Counted from the stretch's first letter, positions 40,286-49,424 are shown. The stretch: 56,833 nucleotides of DNA from Candidatus Bathyarchaeota archaeon (GCA_025059045.1 JANXEA010000006.1:1-56833); one strand, 5' to 3'. Numbers and translations are program-made. Notes: generated from the sequence alone by a model not told the origin.

Positions 40286-40304
40286 AATACTTAATTTAAG
40301 TATT
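40286..40304 (-). promoter_or_regulatory. 19-base palindrome overlapping a probable TATA box
   Basis: AATACTTAA-T-TTAAGTATT is a perfect inverted repeat with 9-base arms. It lies 31-49 bases upstream of the ATG at 40255, where a TATA box is expected, so a dimeric repressor bound here would block transcription. Confidence 0.5.
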
Positions 40305-40430
40305 ATCAAGAAACCTTCATATAGCATTTAGGTAATGCGGGCTTTTGATAAGTCTGTGAATCCTACTTTTTGTCTAACGGCAATGACTCTAAGGAGAAAT
40401 AATGTTAACCATTTTCGTCCACGGAATCTT

Positions 40431-41735
40431 TTATGGGTAGACCCTGTTGATTAATCTTGGAAAGGCTATTGCATCTCTAATGTGGGTTAGCTTACAAATC
40501 CATGCGATTGTTCTTTCAACACCAAGTCCAAAGCCTGAGTGCGGTACAGATCCATATTTTCTGAGGTCTATGTACCACTCATAATCTTTAGAATTTAGTC
40601 TTTCGTCTTCAATCCTCTTGAGCAGCTCATTTAAGTCGTCGATTCTTTGCCCCCCGCCCGTGATCTCTCCATATCCTTCCGGCGCTAGCAGGTCTACCGA
40701 TAATGTTACTTCCGGTCTACTAGGATCTGGCTTGTGATAGAATGCTTTGACACTTTTGGGGAAGTGTGTTACGAAAAAAGGTTTATCAAATTTCTTTGTC
40801 AGCTTCTTCTCTTCTACATATCCTAGATCATCTCCCCAGCTGAAGTTTAAGCCCTCTTGGCGGAGAATATCGACAACTTCGTCGTAAGTTATCCTAGGAA
40901 ACGGTGGCTTCATCTTAGTCAGATCCTCCGTCCTGCGCCCTAATGCTTGAAGATCCTCAGCAGCCATATTGCATAGCGAATCAATAATGTATGAAAGAAG
41001 ATCCTCTTGAACCTTCATAATCCCCTCTAGGTCACACCAAGGCACCTCAACTTCTAGATGCCAAAACTCAGTGAGATGTCTGCGGGTACGCGATTTCTCT
41101 GCACGAAAGGACGGTGCAATTGTGTATATCTTTCCTAAACTTGCTATTGCCGCCTCAGCATATAATTGCCAGCTCTGGCTCAAATATGCTTCCTGACCGA
41201 AGTATTCAACCTTGAAAAGTGTCGATCCGCCTTCACACGCTGCAGTAATCAGTGTCGGAGCATTAAACTCCGTGTATCCGTTATCATTAAACCATTCTCT
41301 CGCAGCACTTAAGAATTTAGCTCTTACACGTAATATTCTCTGCATCTTCTGACTCCGTATCCATAGATGACGATGATCAAGCAGAAACTCTGGGCCGTGA
41401 TACTTCTTCGCAATAGGATACCCCTCATCTGAGAGATGAAAGATTTTTAGATCTTGAACCTGTATTTCATATCCTCCAGGAGCCCTTTCATCCTTTCTTG
41501 CCATCCCGGTAATCTCAATAGTCGACTCCTGCGTGAGCTTTCCAATCTCTCTAAACTTCTCAGAGCCGACAACATCCTTCTTAACAGTGCATTGGATTAA
41601 TCCGGTTCCGTCACGAACCAGAAGGAAATGTATACCACCACTGGAGCGCTTATTGTCTAGCCATCCTCGAATCGCGACCGCCTTGTCAGCATATTCTCCT
41701 CTAAGTATGGATGATACGCTGATTGTCATGCTCAT
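40431..41735 (-). CDS. asnS: Asparaginyl-tRNA synthetase
   Basis: Class IIb synthetase charging tRNA-Asn, 434 residues. An N-terminal OB-fold anticodon domain (~5-105, with AVAIRGWLDNKRSSGGIHFL) is joined to a class II catalytic core. Motif 2 is in FRAEKSRTRRHLTEFWHLE and motif 3 in GFGLGVERTIAW. YFGQEAYLSQSWQLYAEA and FVTHFPKSVKAFYHK favour Asn over Asp, since AspRS usually has QSPQLYKQ. The ATG at 41735 has GAGG upstream. A dedicated AsnRS means this archaeon need not use the transamidation route for Asn-tRNA. Confidence 0.92.
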   Translation of the reverse strand: MSMTISVSSILRGEYADKAVAIRGWLDNKRSSGGIHFLLVRDGTGLIQCTVKKDVVGSEKFREIGKLTQESTIEITGMARKDERAPGGYEIQVQDLKIFHLSDEGYPIAKKYHGPEFLLDHRHLWIRSQKMQRILRVRAKFLSAAREWFNDNGYTEFNAPTLITAACEGGSTLFKVEYFGQEAYLSQSWQLYAEAAIASLGKIYTIAPSFRAEKSRTRRHLTEFWHLEVEVPWCDLEGIMKVQEDLLSYIIDSLCNMAAEDLQALGRRTEDLTKMKPPFPRITYDEVVDILRQEGLNFSWGDDLGYVEEKKLTKKFDKPFFVTHFPKSVKAFYHKPDPSRPEVTLSVDLLAPEGYGEITGGGQRIDDLNELLKRIEDERLNSKDYEWYIDLRKYGSVPHSGFGLGVERTIAWICKLTHIRDAIAFPRLINRVYP

Positions 41736-41849
41736 TTAGGGAAACCTCATTACAAATTTTATGCTCTACAGATTGGTATAAGAAAGCATTTCTATAAGCA
41801 TTTTTAATGTGCAGACGGTTGGTTTCTTGTGATATTTCCGTCCGCAAAT

Positions 41850-42505
41850 TTACATCTGCCTTTTCTTACCTTTCCAGAACTTGGGTCTCAATCTTTTCCT
41901 CTCGATATTTTTCAGTCGAGCCTGAGCCATCGCGATCCTTGTCTTTGAAGGTTCACGTCTCCGCCGCAGCTTAACCTTATATGCTAGCATTTTGAGCGCC
42001 TCTTCGGATGATCTATCCCTTCTTCTCTTCCTATCGATGTCTATTCCATTTTTCTCACATTGATCCTTCTCGAATTTCACTTTAAAAGATATCGGGTCAA
42101 CCGAGGATACATGCCAGCCAACCGTCATCCACGCCTTAGAATGCGAATTAACCCAACTATTTTTCCACCAGCTCTTATTTCCAGCCGAACCTGGCAACTT
42201 TTGCCCTATTATTTCTTCAATTTTCGAAAAAGATAGTGTGACCTCATCACAGTATTTGCCAATCTTCGCTAGATATTCACCCAACTTGAAGTATTTATAA
42301 TGGGATAACTTGGGCATTATCTGTTTCTTTCCACACCCTAGACATAATGGTGATCCATCGTCACCGTGTACGCTACAGTTTCCACAGTATAGAAGATTGC
42401 ATTTGGAGCAGCGGACCAGAAGTCTAATATGGTACTCGATTCCGCAAAGTGAACAATGTTCTTGAAGGCGGAAGATCTCATCCCCAAACTATTTGCTTTC
42501 ATCAT
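41850..42505 (-). CDS. Zinc-finger protein with an apparent frameshift near its N-terminus
   Basis: The 155 residues from the ATG at 42317 are preceded in the same frame by 57 more codons that clearly code. They hold four CxxC pairs (CSLC, CSKC, CGNC, CLGC), i.e. two zinc sites. That frame closes at a TAG (42489-42491) with no ATG, GTG or TTG in between. A double ATG at 42500-42505 lies in the neighbouring frame. One extra base in the CCCC run at 42482-42485 would join them into one ~218-residue protein. The centre (GSAGNKSWWKNSWVNSHSKA) looks like a DNA-binding-type domain shared with other uncharacterised proteins; the C-terminus is very basic. Sequencing error or true mutation cannot be distinguished. 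Confidence 0.65.
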
Positions 42506-42608
42506 GGTTGATAAGCATATTAAAGCCTTATGTTTCATTCCCCTAGATTCTTGACATTAGAAAAACGTTAAATCATATTTGATGCAAACTAGCTATTTCG
42601 GTGATAGT

Positions 42609-44102
42609 ATGAAGACAACACCAATCGGGATGGCTATTCTTAACGATGAGAGAGAACATGTTTGGAGAGCGAATAGCCGAGAATGCATGGAGAATGTTCA
42701 GAGATGGGCTGAAATAATCCGAAACGGCGTAAAGAATCTTGATGGAACTTCACCAGAAGTCGTTGTGGGGTCCGAAACCATAACATCTCCGAAGTCGGCT
42801 AGAAAGGTTGGTGAGGAACTTTTGAGAGCAGGCTGCAGATCAATCATCCTATGCTACTATGTCTGGGACTTTCCATTCCTTGTCTGGCCCTTCATAAATA
42901 CTATTGGAAGAAACAAGCCCATACTTTGCCTTTCAAACAATAGCGGAAAGTATCCCGGAAATGTTGGATTGCTTGCAACTGATGGCGCGTTAAGGCAAGT
43001 GGGGATCCGAACTCACCGAATAGTCGGGGACATGAACGATCCTGAGACACGCGCAAAGGTAATTAGTTGGGTGAGAGCCGCGCAAGCCTACACAAACATT
43101 CAAAATGAGGTTTATGGTATGTACGGCGGCCACTCAATGGGTATGGAGACAGGGTACTTCCATCTTGTCCCCATAATCAAAACATTTGGTGTGACAGTTA
43201 GCCAAATAGATCAGCTCTTACTCGTAAAGGTTATGGAGACAATCGACGAGAAAGAAGTTGAAAGAGGACTTAAATGGTTTGAGGATCTCTTAGGGGACCG
43301 TATAAGATATGATGGAAAAATGCTTACAAGAGAGACGCTAAAGACGCAAATTCGACTTTACCTGGCAATAAAGAAGGTAAATGAGGAAAAGGGATTTGAC
43401 TTCTGCGGTCTAAAGGGTCAAAGAGAACTCACAGAGTATGTCTGTTTAGGCGACGTCCCAGAAATGCTTCTGAATGATCCATATGATTGGAATGGTCCTA
43501 AGGAACCTACAGTCTGCGCAACAGAGGCGGATTCCTTAGCAGCTGTAACTATGCAGTTGTTAAAATATGTTAGTGGTGGCCTACCTGTCCTCTTCATGGA
43601 CGTCAGACTCTATCACCGAGATAAAGATTTGTGGGACTTCTGCAATTCAGGAAATCATGCGAGCTGGTACGCTTCTAGAAGTATGGATCCAAAAGAGAAT
43701 TTCAAGAAGGTTACATTACATCCTGCATTAGAATACTATTTTAAGGCGGGAGGAGCGTCAGTCGAATTCGATGCGGCACCCGGAGAAATCACCTTTGCTC
43801 GCCTTGGCCTATGGGATGACAGGCTTTATATGCTGATAGTTCTCGGGGAGGCAGTAGAGTTGCCTCCTGAAGAGAGAAAAGCTATAAATGCAGAGACAAA
43901 TCCGACATGGCCGCACGTCCACGCTAGGCTAAATTCTAGTTTTGAGGAATTCATAAAGCTTTTTCCATGCAACCACATATTGGGCGTTGCAGGCAACTAT
44001 ATGCAGGAGCTTATCTACCTCTGCGAGATCGCTGGCATCGAGCCGGTAGTACTAGGTCCAGAGGGGAAAAACTATATACAACCAATTTGGAAGCGAGTTT
44101 AA
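42609..44102 (+). CDS. L-fucose/L-arabinose isomerase family protein
   Basis: About 497 residues. I chose the ATG at 42609 because GGTGAT stands 4 bases upstream; a TTG at 42579 is the alternative. The protein has the two Rossmann-like halves and C-terminal domain of the FucI/AraA fold. Candidate Mn2+ ligands are the Glu in CATEADSLAAVTMQLL, the Asp in VLFMDVR and the His in PCNHILGVAGN. GGHSMGMETGYFHLVP is a conserved mid-region stretch. It would interconvert an aldose and ketose such as L-fucose or L-arabinose. The surrounding glycosidases fit this, but no kinase or aldolase is adjacent. Substrate uncertain. Confidence 0.8.
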   Translation: MKTTPIGMAILNDEREHVWRANSRECMENVQRWAEIIRNGVKNLDGTSPEVVVGSETITSPKSARKVGEELLRAGCRSIILCYYVWDFPFLVWPFINTIGRNKPILCLSNNSGKYPGNVGLLATDGALRQVGIRTHRIVGDMNDPETRAKVISWVRAAQAYTNIQNEVYGMYGGHSMGMETGYFHLVPIIKTFGVTVSQIDQLLLVKVMETIDEKEVERGLKWFEDLLGDRIRYDGKMLTRETLKTQIRLYLAIKKVNEEKGFDFCGLKGQRELTEYVCLGDVPEMLLNDPYDWNGPKEPTVCATEADSLAAVTMQLLKYVSGGLPVLFMDVRLYHRDKDLWDFCNSGNHASWYASRSMDPKENFKKVTLHPALEYYFKAGGASVEFDAAPGEITFARLGLWDDRLYMLIVLGEAVELPPEERKAINAETNPTWPHVHARLNSSFEEFIKLFPCNHILGVAGNYMQELIYLCEIAGIEPVVLGPEGKNYIQPIWKRV

Positions 44103-44137
44103 TAGGGATCAAGAATTCCGCTTAGCTAGTTAGACAT

Positions 44138-44890
44138 TCATAAGATCTTATTTTCTAGGATTGCCGAGAGCTCCTTACCAAACGCTGATCTCAAAAGTTC
44201 ATGGGGCCTCCCGATTCTTTCCTCCAACCCTGGATCGAAACTTATTTCGCCTAAAAAATTAGTCCCCAACTCTTCTGCAATCTTCTTTATTCTGGAAACC
44301 TTTCCAATCTTCATATTTTCAATAACACCTAAAATTGGCAAACCGGTTTCAAGAAGTAAGCTGAGAAGTTTTTTGACCGTTTCGACAGAGAGGAGTGAAG
44401 AATTGGTTATTACCAGATATTCTGTTCTTTTCAGGTAACGTGCAATATCCAGAAAAGTATCTCCTATGCCAGGCGGCATATCCAAGAAAAGCAGGTCTAG
44501 ACTATCCCAGCGTGTCACTGCTAACATATCAAGCAATGCGTCAGAGACCTCTGCACCCCTTAGTGGAAGCGGACGATTCTTTGAATATGCAAGGATAGAC
44601 ATGAACTTTACTCCATTAACTTTTATGGGGACAACTCCCTTATCCTCGCTAAACTTTAGGGAAACTTCGCCCATGATTGTATGGTCCGACGGCCCTGTAA
44701 AGTCTAAATCAAACAAGCCTGCTTCAAACCCTCTCCCAGCAAGGACTAAAGCTGATACTGTTGCGATAAGGGATTTTCCAACCCCACCCTTACCACTAAC
44801 CACGCCTATTATTCTATCAACGTTCTTCAGTCTATGATCTATAATTCTTGATCTTGGATCAATCAACTCCACTCTTCCTCTTTCCCACAA
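44138..44890 (-). CDS. hypB: MinD/Mrp-type ATPase, probable hydrogenase nickel insertion factor HypB (ATPase type)
   Basis: 250 residues. The deviant Walker A VSGKGGVGKSLIA (~32-44) is that of the MinD/Mrp/NBP35 group; FLDMPPGIGDT is the Walker B/switch region. It lacks the C-terminal CxxC of Fe-S carriers in this group. It overlaps hypA by 32 bases and hypE is divergent from hypA. In Thermococcus a MinD/Mrp-type ATPase takes the place of the GTPase HypB and binds HypA, so the neighbourhood strongly suggests this role. The exact start is uncertain (TTG at 44890; a GTG at 44872 has GAGG before it). Confidence 0.78.
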   Translation of the reverse strand: MWERGRVELIDPRSRIIDHRLKNVDRIIGVVSGKGGVGKSLIATVSALVLAGRGFEAGLFDLDFTGPSDHTIMGEVSLKFSEDKGVVPIKVNGVKFMSILAYSKNRPLPLRGAEVSDALLDMLAVTRWDSLDLLFLDMPPGIGDTFLDIARYLKRTEYLVITNSSLLSVETVKKLLSLLLETGLPILGVIENMKIGKVSRIKKIAEELGTNFLGEISFDPGLEERIGRPHELLRSAFGKELSAILENKIL

Positions 44891-45272
44891 TATTCTTGAC
44901 CCAGACGCCTTTCCCCTTCACGATATTATAGTCCGGGCTACCGCATCTTGGACACCTTAAAAAAGCGTGAGCGATTTCTGGAATGAAGTGGATGGCCTCT
45001 AGGGCTTCTTCATCCATCTTAACATCTTTAAATGACCAGAAATTAGAGCATGATCGACATTCAAATTCCGCGTTCTCTTTCTCAATCCTGAAAACCGCCC
45101 TATTAAGCTTACACGTCTTGAGATTTGAGAGAGCGAAAATGAATATTTCCTCATCTACTTGTTGGAGTTCCCCTAGCTGCAGGACAACTTCCTTAACTTC
45201 CTCAAGATCCTCCCTTTCGGCGATTTCTTGTAATGCGTTTAGGACCGCCTCTGCAAGGGCCCACTCATGCAT
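44859..45272 (-). CDS. hypA: Hydrogenase maturation nickel metallochaperone HypA
   Basis: 137 residues. MHEWALAEAVL at the N-terminus supplies the nickel-binding His2-Glu3. The zinc site is CRSC...CPRC, with the long archaeal loop between. It delivers Ni2+ to [NiFe]-hydrogenase large subunits together with HypB, encoded just downstream and overlapping. The ATG at 45272 has GGAG 8 bases upstream. Divergent from hypE. Confidence 0.94.
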   Translation of the reverse strand: MHEWALAEAVLNALQEIAEREDLEEVKEVVLQLGELQQVDEEIFIFALSNLKTCKLNRAVFRIEKENAEFECRSCSNFWSFKDVKMDEEALEAIHFIPEIAHAFLRCPRCGSPDYNIVKGKGVWVKNIVGKRKSGVD

Positions 45273-45417
45273 ATGAGTTACTCCAACACTAAGTTATTTA
45301 AGACTAACGTCGAGGATGAATGGGTAAACCAAATCTTCGTGAAGCAGTCCGCCTGAAATATCTTTTAATCCAGAATATTCTTAGTTTAAGTAGAATCTAG
45401 AGCATTTGAGGTGGTAT

Positions 45418-46500
45418 ATGTTGGCTGTCTCAAGAAGCGAGCACGTAACCATGTTACATGGGGCCGGAGGTTTAGTCATGCATGACTTGATCAAAGATCG
45501 CATAATTAAGCACTTTAGCGGTGCGAGCAGAATGCTGAGTACAGATGTGCCCTTAGAGGCTTTGGATGATGCAGCAGTCATTGAAGACCTCGTACTGAAG
45601 AGTGATACTCATGTTGTTAAACCAATCTTCTTTCCTGGAGGCGACATAGGTCGGCTTGCAGTCTCAGGAACAGTCAATGACATTGCTGTGATGGGGGGCC
45701 AGCCAAAAGCTTTGGCTTGCGGCCTAATTTTAGAGGAGGGACTTAGGATGGACGAACTGGATAAAATTCTTACAAGTATGCGTGAAACTTGCCTTGAGGC
45801 GGGCACTGCAATTATAACAGGGGACCTAAAGGTTGTTGAGAAGGGTAGCTTAGGCGGCTGTATAATAAATGTTTCAGGGATCGGTTTCAGAAGCGAATAT
45901 CTAGACATAAATCTCTCAGTTGTAAGACGATTCAGGAAAAACTTTTCACGACGCTGGATTCTCGATTCAAATATTTCGCCTGGCGATAAGATAATAATTT
46001 CTGGGACGATAGCGGATCATGGTTTGGCCGTACTATCAGCCCAAGAGGAGTTGAAATTTGGAGGCGATATAAGATCGGATGTTAAGCCATTGAATCACCT
46101 TATCGATCGTCTACTCGGAGAAGTTGGGGGAGTTGTTGCAATGAAGGATCCAACCCGTGGAGGATTAGCAGATGCTCTAAACGAGTTTGCAGAGAAATCA
46201 AATGTCGGCATAATGATTGAGGAGAGTAAGATCCCTATTAGGCGGGACGTCCAAGTTGCATGCGAAATGCTGGGTTTGGACCCCTTAGAAATCGGGAATG
46301 AGGGAAAGATTGTGATAGGAATTGTCCCAGAAAAGGCCGAGGAAGCTCTTGACCTTTTAAGGTCGACTGAAGAAGGGAAATATGCGGAAATTATTGGAGA
46401 AGCAACTGCCGAGTTCCGGGGGGTAGCAATGCGAACAGTTGTGGGCGGCAAAAGGATAGTACTAAGACCGATGGGGGATCCTATTCCCAGAATATGCTGA
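45418..46500 (+). CDS. hypE: Hydrogenase maturation protein HypE
   Basis: About 360 residues from the ATG at 45418, preceded by GAGGTG; a TTG at 45406 is in frame. HypE dehydrates a thiocarbamoyl group on its C-terminal cysteine to thiocyanate, the source of the CN ligands of [NiFe]-hydrogenase. The chain ends in PIPRIC with the required terminal Cys. LHGAGG near the start, the PurM-type ATP-binding fold (SGTVNDIAVMGGQP) and KDPTRGGLADALNEFA are all present. HypC, HypD and HypF are not in the window. Confidence 0.94.
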   Translation: MLAVSRSEHVTMLHGAGGLVMHDLIKDRIIKHFSGASRMLSTDVPLEALDDAAVIEDLVLKSDTHVVKPIFFPGGDIGRLAVSGTVNDIAVMGGQPKALACGLILEEGLRMDELDKILTSMRETCLEAGTAIITGDLKVVEKGSLGGCIINVSGIGFRSEYLDINLSVVRRFRKNFSRRWILDSNISPGDKIIISGTIADHGLAVLSAQEELKFGGDIRSDVKPLNHLIDRLLGEVGGVVAMKDPTRGGLADALNEFAEKSNVGIMIEESKIPIRRDVQVACEMLGLDPLEIGNEGKIVIGIVPEKAEEALDLLRSTEEGKYAEIIGEATAEFRGVAMRTVVGGKRIVLRPMGDPIPRIC

Positions 46501-46550
46501 GAGTAAGAAATGTTTACTATATAGAATTATAAGAGAACTGGGTGAATGAA

Positions 46551-46889
46551 TTGAATCAAGAAGAGAACATGATTATCAGGTGTTTGTCTTCTCTCTCGTC
46601 ATTTGAGAGAGATGTTTTGTTGGCTACTTTGAATGTACCAAAGGGAAAAGTGACGACCTATAAGAGGATAGCGATAAGGATTGGTAGACCAAAAGCTTGT
46701 AGAGCAGTTGGAAACGCTTTACATCGAAACCCGTTGCCAAGGACGATTCCTTGCCACAGGGTTGTGCGGTCAGATGGTATAATTGCCGGAGACCCTGAAG
46801 AAGTTTCTTTCAGAAGAAGACTTCTTGAGCAAGAGGGAATACCAGTAGTTGGGAACCGAGTGAAAATTAGCGAAAAAATACTTTACTGA
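46551..46889 (+). CDS. ogt: Methylated-DNA--protein-cysteine methyltransferase (Ogt/MGMT)
   Basis: About 112 residues. I chose the TTG at 46551 with GGTGA 5 bases upstream; a GTG at 46542 and an ATG at 46569 are alternatives. It repairs O6-methylguanine by taking the methyl group on the Cys of PRTIPCHRVV. The helix-turn-helix region (GKVTTYKRIAIRIGRPKACRA) with its Arg finger precedes it. Only the C-terminal catalytic domain is present; the N-terminal domain of larger members is missing, a variant common in archaea. Confidence 0.92.
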   Translation: MNQEENMIIRCLSSLSSFERDVLLATLNVPKGKVTTYKRIAIRIGRPKACRAVGNALHRNPLPRTIPCHRVVRSDGIIAGDPEEVSFRRRLLEQEGIPVVGNRVKISEKILY

Positions 46890-47004
46890 CGCCAAGATGA
46901 TAATCTGTGCGGAAAGCAATAAAGTTTTAATAATCCCACGTCTGGTTAATTAGATGCCTATTAAAAGATGCTTGAATTAAGATTCGAAGGAGCGGGAAGT
47001 TATA

Positions 47005-47619
47005 TTGAGTGGAGATCAAACTCAGTATCTTTATGTTCCAGGTGCAACTACGGTTGGAGTCGTCTGTAAGGATGGAGTAGTTCTCGCTTCGGAGAAGAGG
47101 GTTTCATACGGATCTTTCGTTATGAGTAAGTCTGGGAAAAAAGTCTTCAAAATAACGGAAAGCATCGGCGCAGCTTGCGCTGGTCTAGTATCCGACATGC
47201 AGATCCTCATACGCGAGGTAGGCGCCTATGCAAATCTTTATAGACTCGAGTCCGGTCGTCAAATATCGGTGAAGTCCGCAGCAAAAATGGTTTCGAACCT
47301 TCTTTTCAACCGTAGACTCTTCCCATTAATAACTGAGACGATCGTTGCGGGAGTAGATGATGAAGGACCATCCATGTACGTGCTCGACGTTCTCGGTTCA
47401 AATATTCAGGATAAGTATACGGCTGTGGGTTCAGGAGCAGAGATAGCTATGGGGACGCTTGAGGATGGCTACAGAGATGACCTAACAGTTGAAGAGGGGA
47501 AAGACTTAGTAACACGCGCAATCAAATCAGCAATAAGCCGAGATGCAATGAGCGGAGACGGCATAGACTTTCTAATCATAACAAAGGACGGTATTCAAGA
47601 GGAATCCATCAAGTTCTAG
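47005..47619 (+). CDS. psmB: Proteasome beta subunit with Ala in place of Thr1
   Basis: 204 residues, from a TTG with AAGGAG upstream. It aligns without gaps to the Thermoplasma beta subunit. The propeptide ends VPG and the next residues are ATTVGVV where active subunits have TTTVG, so the catalytic Thr1 is Ala. Glu17 and Lys33 are kept (ASEKR, GKKVF), as are RDAMSGDGID and AVGSGAEIAMG. No other beta gene is in the window. If processed at the usual place the subunit would be inactive and need an active partner; cleavage one residue later could still leave Thr at the N-terminus. Confidence 0.9.
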   Translation: MSGDQTQYLYVPGATTVGVVCKDGVVLASEKRVSYGSFVMSKSGKKVFKITESIGAACAGLVSDMQILIREVGAYANLYRLESGRQISVKSAAKMVSNLLFNRRLFPLITETIVAGVDDEGPSMYVLDVLGSNIQDKYTAVGSGAEIAMGTLEDGYRDDLTVEEGKDLVTRAIKSAISRDAMSGDGIDFLIITKDGIQEESIKF

Positions 47620-47645
47620 TCTCAGTGAGCTACTTTATGCCTTGA

Positions 47646-48332
47646 ATGGAGACCTCGAAGCAGATGACTGAACCATTCAACCTTTCAGATTCAGAAGGTG
47701 AGTTTCTAGTAAAACTGGCCAGAATGGCTGTAGACAAGACCCTCAGATATGGTGAGATCATTTCTCCGCCTCCAGACACCCCTGAAAAGTTTCAGGAGCC
47801 AAGAGGCGTATTTGTAACCTTAAATAGTATTTCAAACGGGCAGAAGAGTCTTAGGGGATGCATAGGATTTCCCTACCCCACATATCCGCTTGTCCGCGCG
47901 GTTATAGAGGCAGCAGTAGAGTCTGCAACTAGAGACCCCCGTTTCCCCCCTGTCTCTATTTCCGAGCTGGACAGTACACTGTTTGAGATAAGCGTGCTCA
48001 CAAATCCAGAGTTAATATCTGTTTCCTCTCCAACCGAGTATCCATCCAAGATCAATATTGGGTCAGATGGGCTTATAGTTGAGAGAGGGTTCTATAGAGG
48101 ATTACTTCTTCCTCAGGTGCCGATAGAGTGGGGATGGGACGCAGAAGAGTTCCTATGCCAGTCCTGCATGAAGGCTGGACTGTCCCCTGATTGCTGGGTT
48201 CTGAAGGGGACAAAGATCTACAAGTTCTCTTGTATTATTGCAGAGGAGATAGAGCCTAATGGCAGAGTCGTCGTTGTGGATCTACGCGAAAAGAATGGGG
48301 CTTCCAAACTCGAATCGCTTCTTAGGCGGTAG
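47646..48332 (+). CDS. AMMECR1 domain protein
   Basis: 228 residues; an ATG at 47664 is an alternative start. The family marker LRGCIGFPYPTYPL and the second conserved block (LLLPQVPIEWGWDAEEFL, then CMKAGLSPDCW) are clear. AMMECR1 proteins occur across archaea, bacteria and eukaryotes with no settled activity; human AMMECR1 is linked to a developmental syndrome. It follows psmB by 26 bases on the same strand and may share its transcript. Confidence 0.9.
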   Translation: METSKQMTEPFNLSDSEGEFLVKLARMAVDKTLRYGEIISPPPDTPEKFQEPRGVFVTLNSISNGQKSLRGCIGFPYPTYPLVRAVIEAAVESATRDPRFPPVSISELDSTLFEISVLTNPELISVSSPTEYPSKINIGSDGLIVERGFYRGLLLPQVPIEWGWDAEEFLCQSCMKAGLSPDCWVLKGTKIYKFSCIIAEEIEPNGRVVVVDLREKNGASKLESLLRR

Positions 48333-48359
48333 AATAATATTACAAAAAAAGGCGGAAGG

Positions 48360-49424
48360 TCAAACAAGCGGAAAAATAGGTGTCTTCGTCAATTTCACCG
48401 TCTTGCCATTCAGTACCGCTAACGTGTCCTCAATTCTCACGCCACCGAATCCCGGAATATATATTCCAGGCTCGATTGTTATAGTATTTCCGTAAGACAG
48501 TGTGTCTGTGCTTCTAGGCCCGATAGTTGGCGGCTCATGAACATCTAGGCCCACACCATGCCCCAGGTTATGCACAAAATATTCACCATACCCCTTAGAC
48601 TCAATTAAGGATCTAGCTTTTTTATCAACTTCTTTGGCTTCTACACCGGGATGAATCCTCTCAATTGCTATGCGCTGTGCCTCTTCTACAACCCTGTAAA
48701 CCTCGGATTGTTTCGCACTTGGCTTTCCAATGACAAATGTCCGTGTGAGGTCTGCACAGTATCCCTGAACCCTTGCGCCTATATCTATTACGACGAGATC
48801 ACCGTTTTTCATCTTTCTCTCGCCACATCCTCCATGCGGAAATGAAGAGTTCAAACCGGATGCAACAATTGATTCGAAAGCGAAGCCTTCTGAGCCTGCT
48901 TTTCTCATTTCATACTCGATCTCAGCAGCCACTTCACGTTCCCTAAGTCCTGGTTTCAAGATTTCAACAGCTTTTTCCATAGCGCGAGATGCGAGTTTAG
49001 CCGCCTCCATCATAAATTGTAATTCAGATTCGTCTTTAACTTTACGTAGATCCCAAACCATACTGTCTCCTGTCTCAAGCGCCCTCTTCTTCAAACTCTT
49101 CTTTATTTTGAGATACGAGTCAGCTCTCAATGTGTCGAATCCTATACGTTCAAGACCTAAAGACATTATTCTGCGGCTCAGTATCTCTTCTAAGTCTTCG
49201 CCGATTCTAAGAAGTTCAACGCAAACGTCCCTTGCGTATTCTTTGGCGGCTTCAAAATTTACGCTATAAACAAAAAGAATACAGTCTCCGTCTTCAGGTA
49301 TAAGTAGGGCTGAACCACCGGAGAAGTTGGTAAAATACTGCATATTCTTAACATTCATGATCAGGAAACCATCGAGGTTTCTGCAAGAAAATTTCTCTCT
49401 TAGTGCTTCGATGCGGTCTCCCAT
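48360..49424 (-). CDS. pepQ: Xaa-Pro dipeptidase / aminopeptidase, M24 family
   Basis: About 354 residues, starting at the ATG at 49424 with GGAGGAAG upstream (an earlier in-frame start adds 9 residues). Cleaves bonds next to proline using two metal ions. The creatinase-type N-terminal domain (~1-125) precedes the pita-bread domain with ligands in VVIDIGA, CADLTR, LGHGVGLDVHE, ITIEPGIY and VRIEDT. Dipeptidase versus aminopeptidase specificity cannot be decided here. Convergent with the AMMECR1 gene. Confidence 0.92.
   Translation of the reverse strand: MGDRIEALREKFSCRNLDGFLIMNVKNMQYFTNFSGGSALLIPEDGDCILFVYSVNFEAAKEYARDVCVELLRIGEDLEEILSRRIMSLGLERIGFDTLRADSYLKIKKSLKKRALETGDSMVWDLRKVKDESELQFMMEAAKLASRAMEKAVEILKPGLREREVAAEIEYEMRKAGSEGFAFESIVASGLNSSFPHGGCGERKMKNGDLVVIDIGARVQGYCADLTRTFVIGKPSAKQSEVYRVVEEAQRIAIERIHPGVEAKEVDKKARSLIESKGYGEYFVHNLGHGVGLDVHEPPTIGPRSTDTLSYGNTITIEPGIYIPGFGGVRIEDTLAVLNGKTVKLTKTPIFPLV

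Noticed and set aside
42338-42538. 66-codon minus-strand frame as a separate small gene
   Set aside because: The neighbouring frame encodes four CxxC pairs continuous with the downstream gene, so only its first codons are likely to be real, as the start of the frame-broken gene.
44138-44890. Fe-S cluster carrier ApbC/NBP35 as the main call
   Set aside because: The C-terminal CxxC is absent and the gene overlaps hypA, which fits the MinD-type HypB better.
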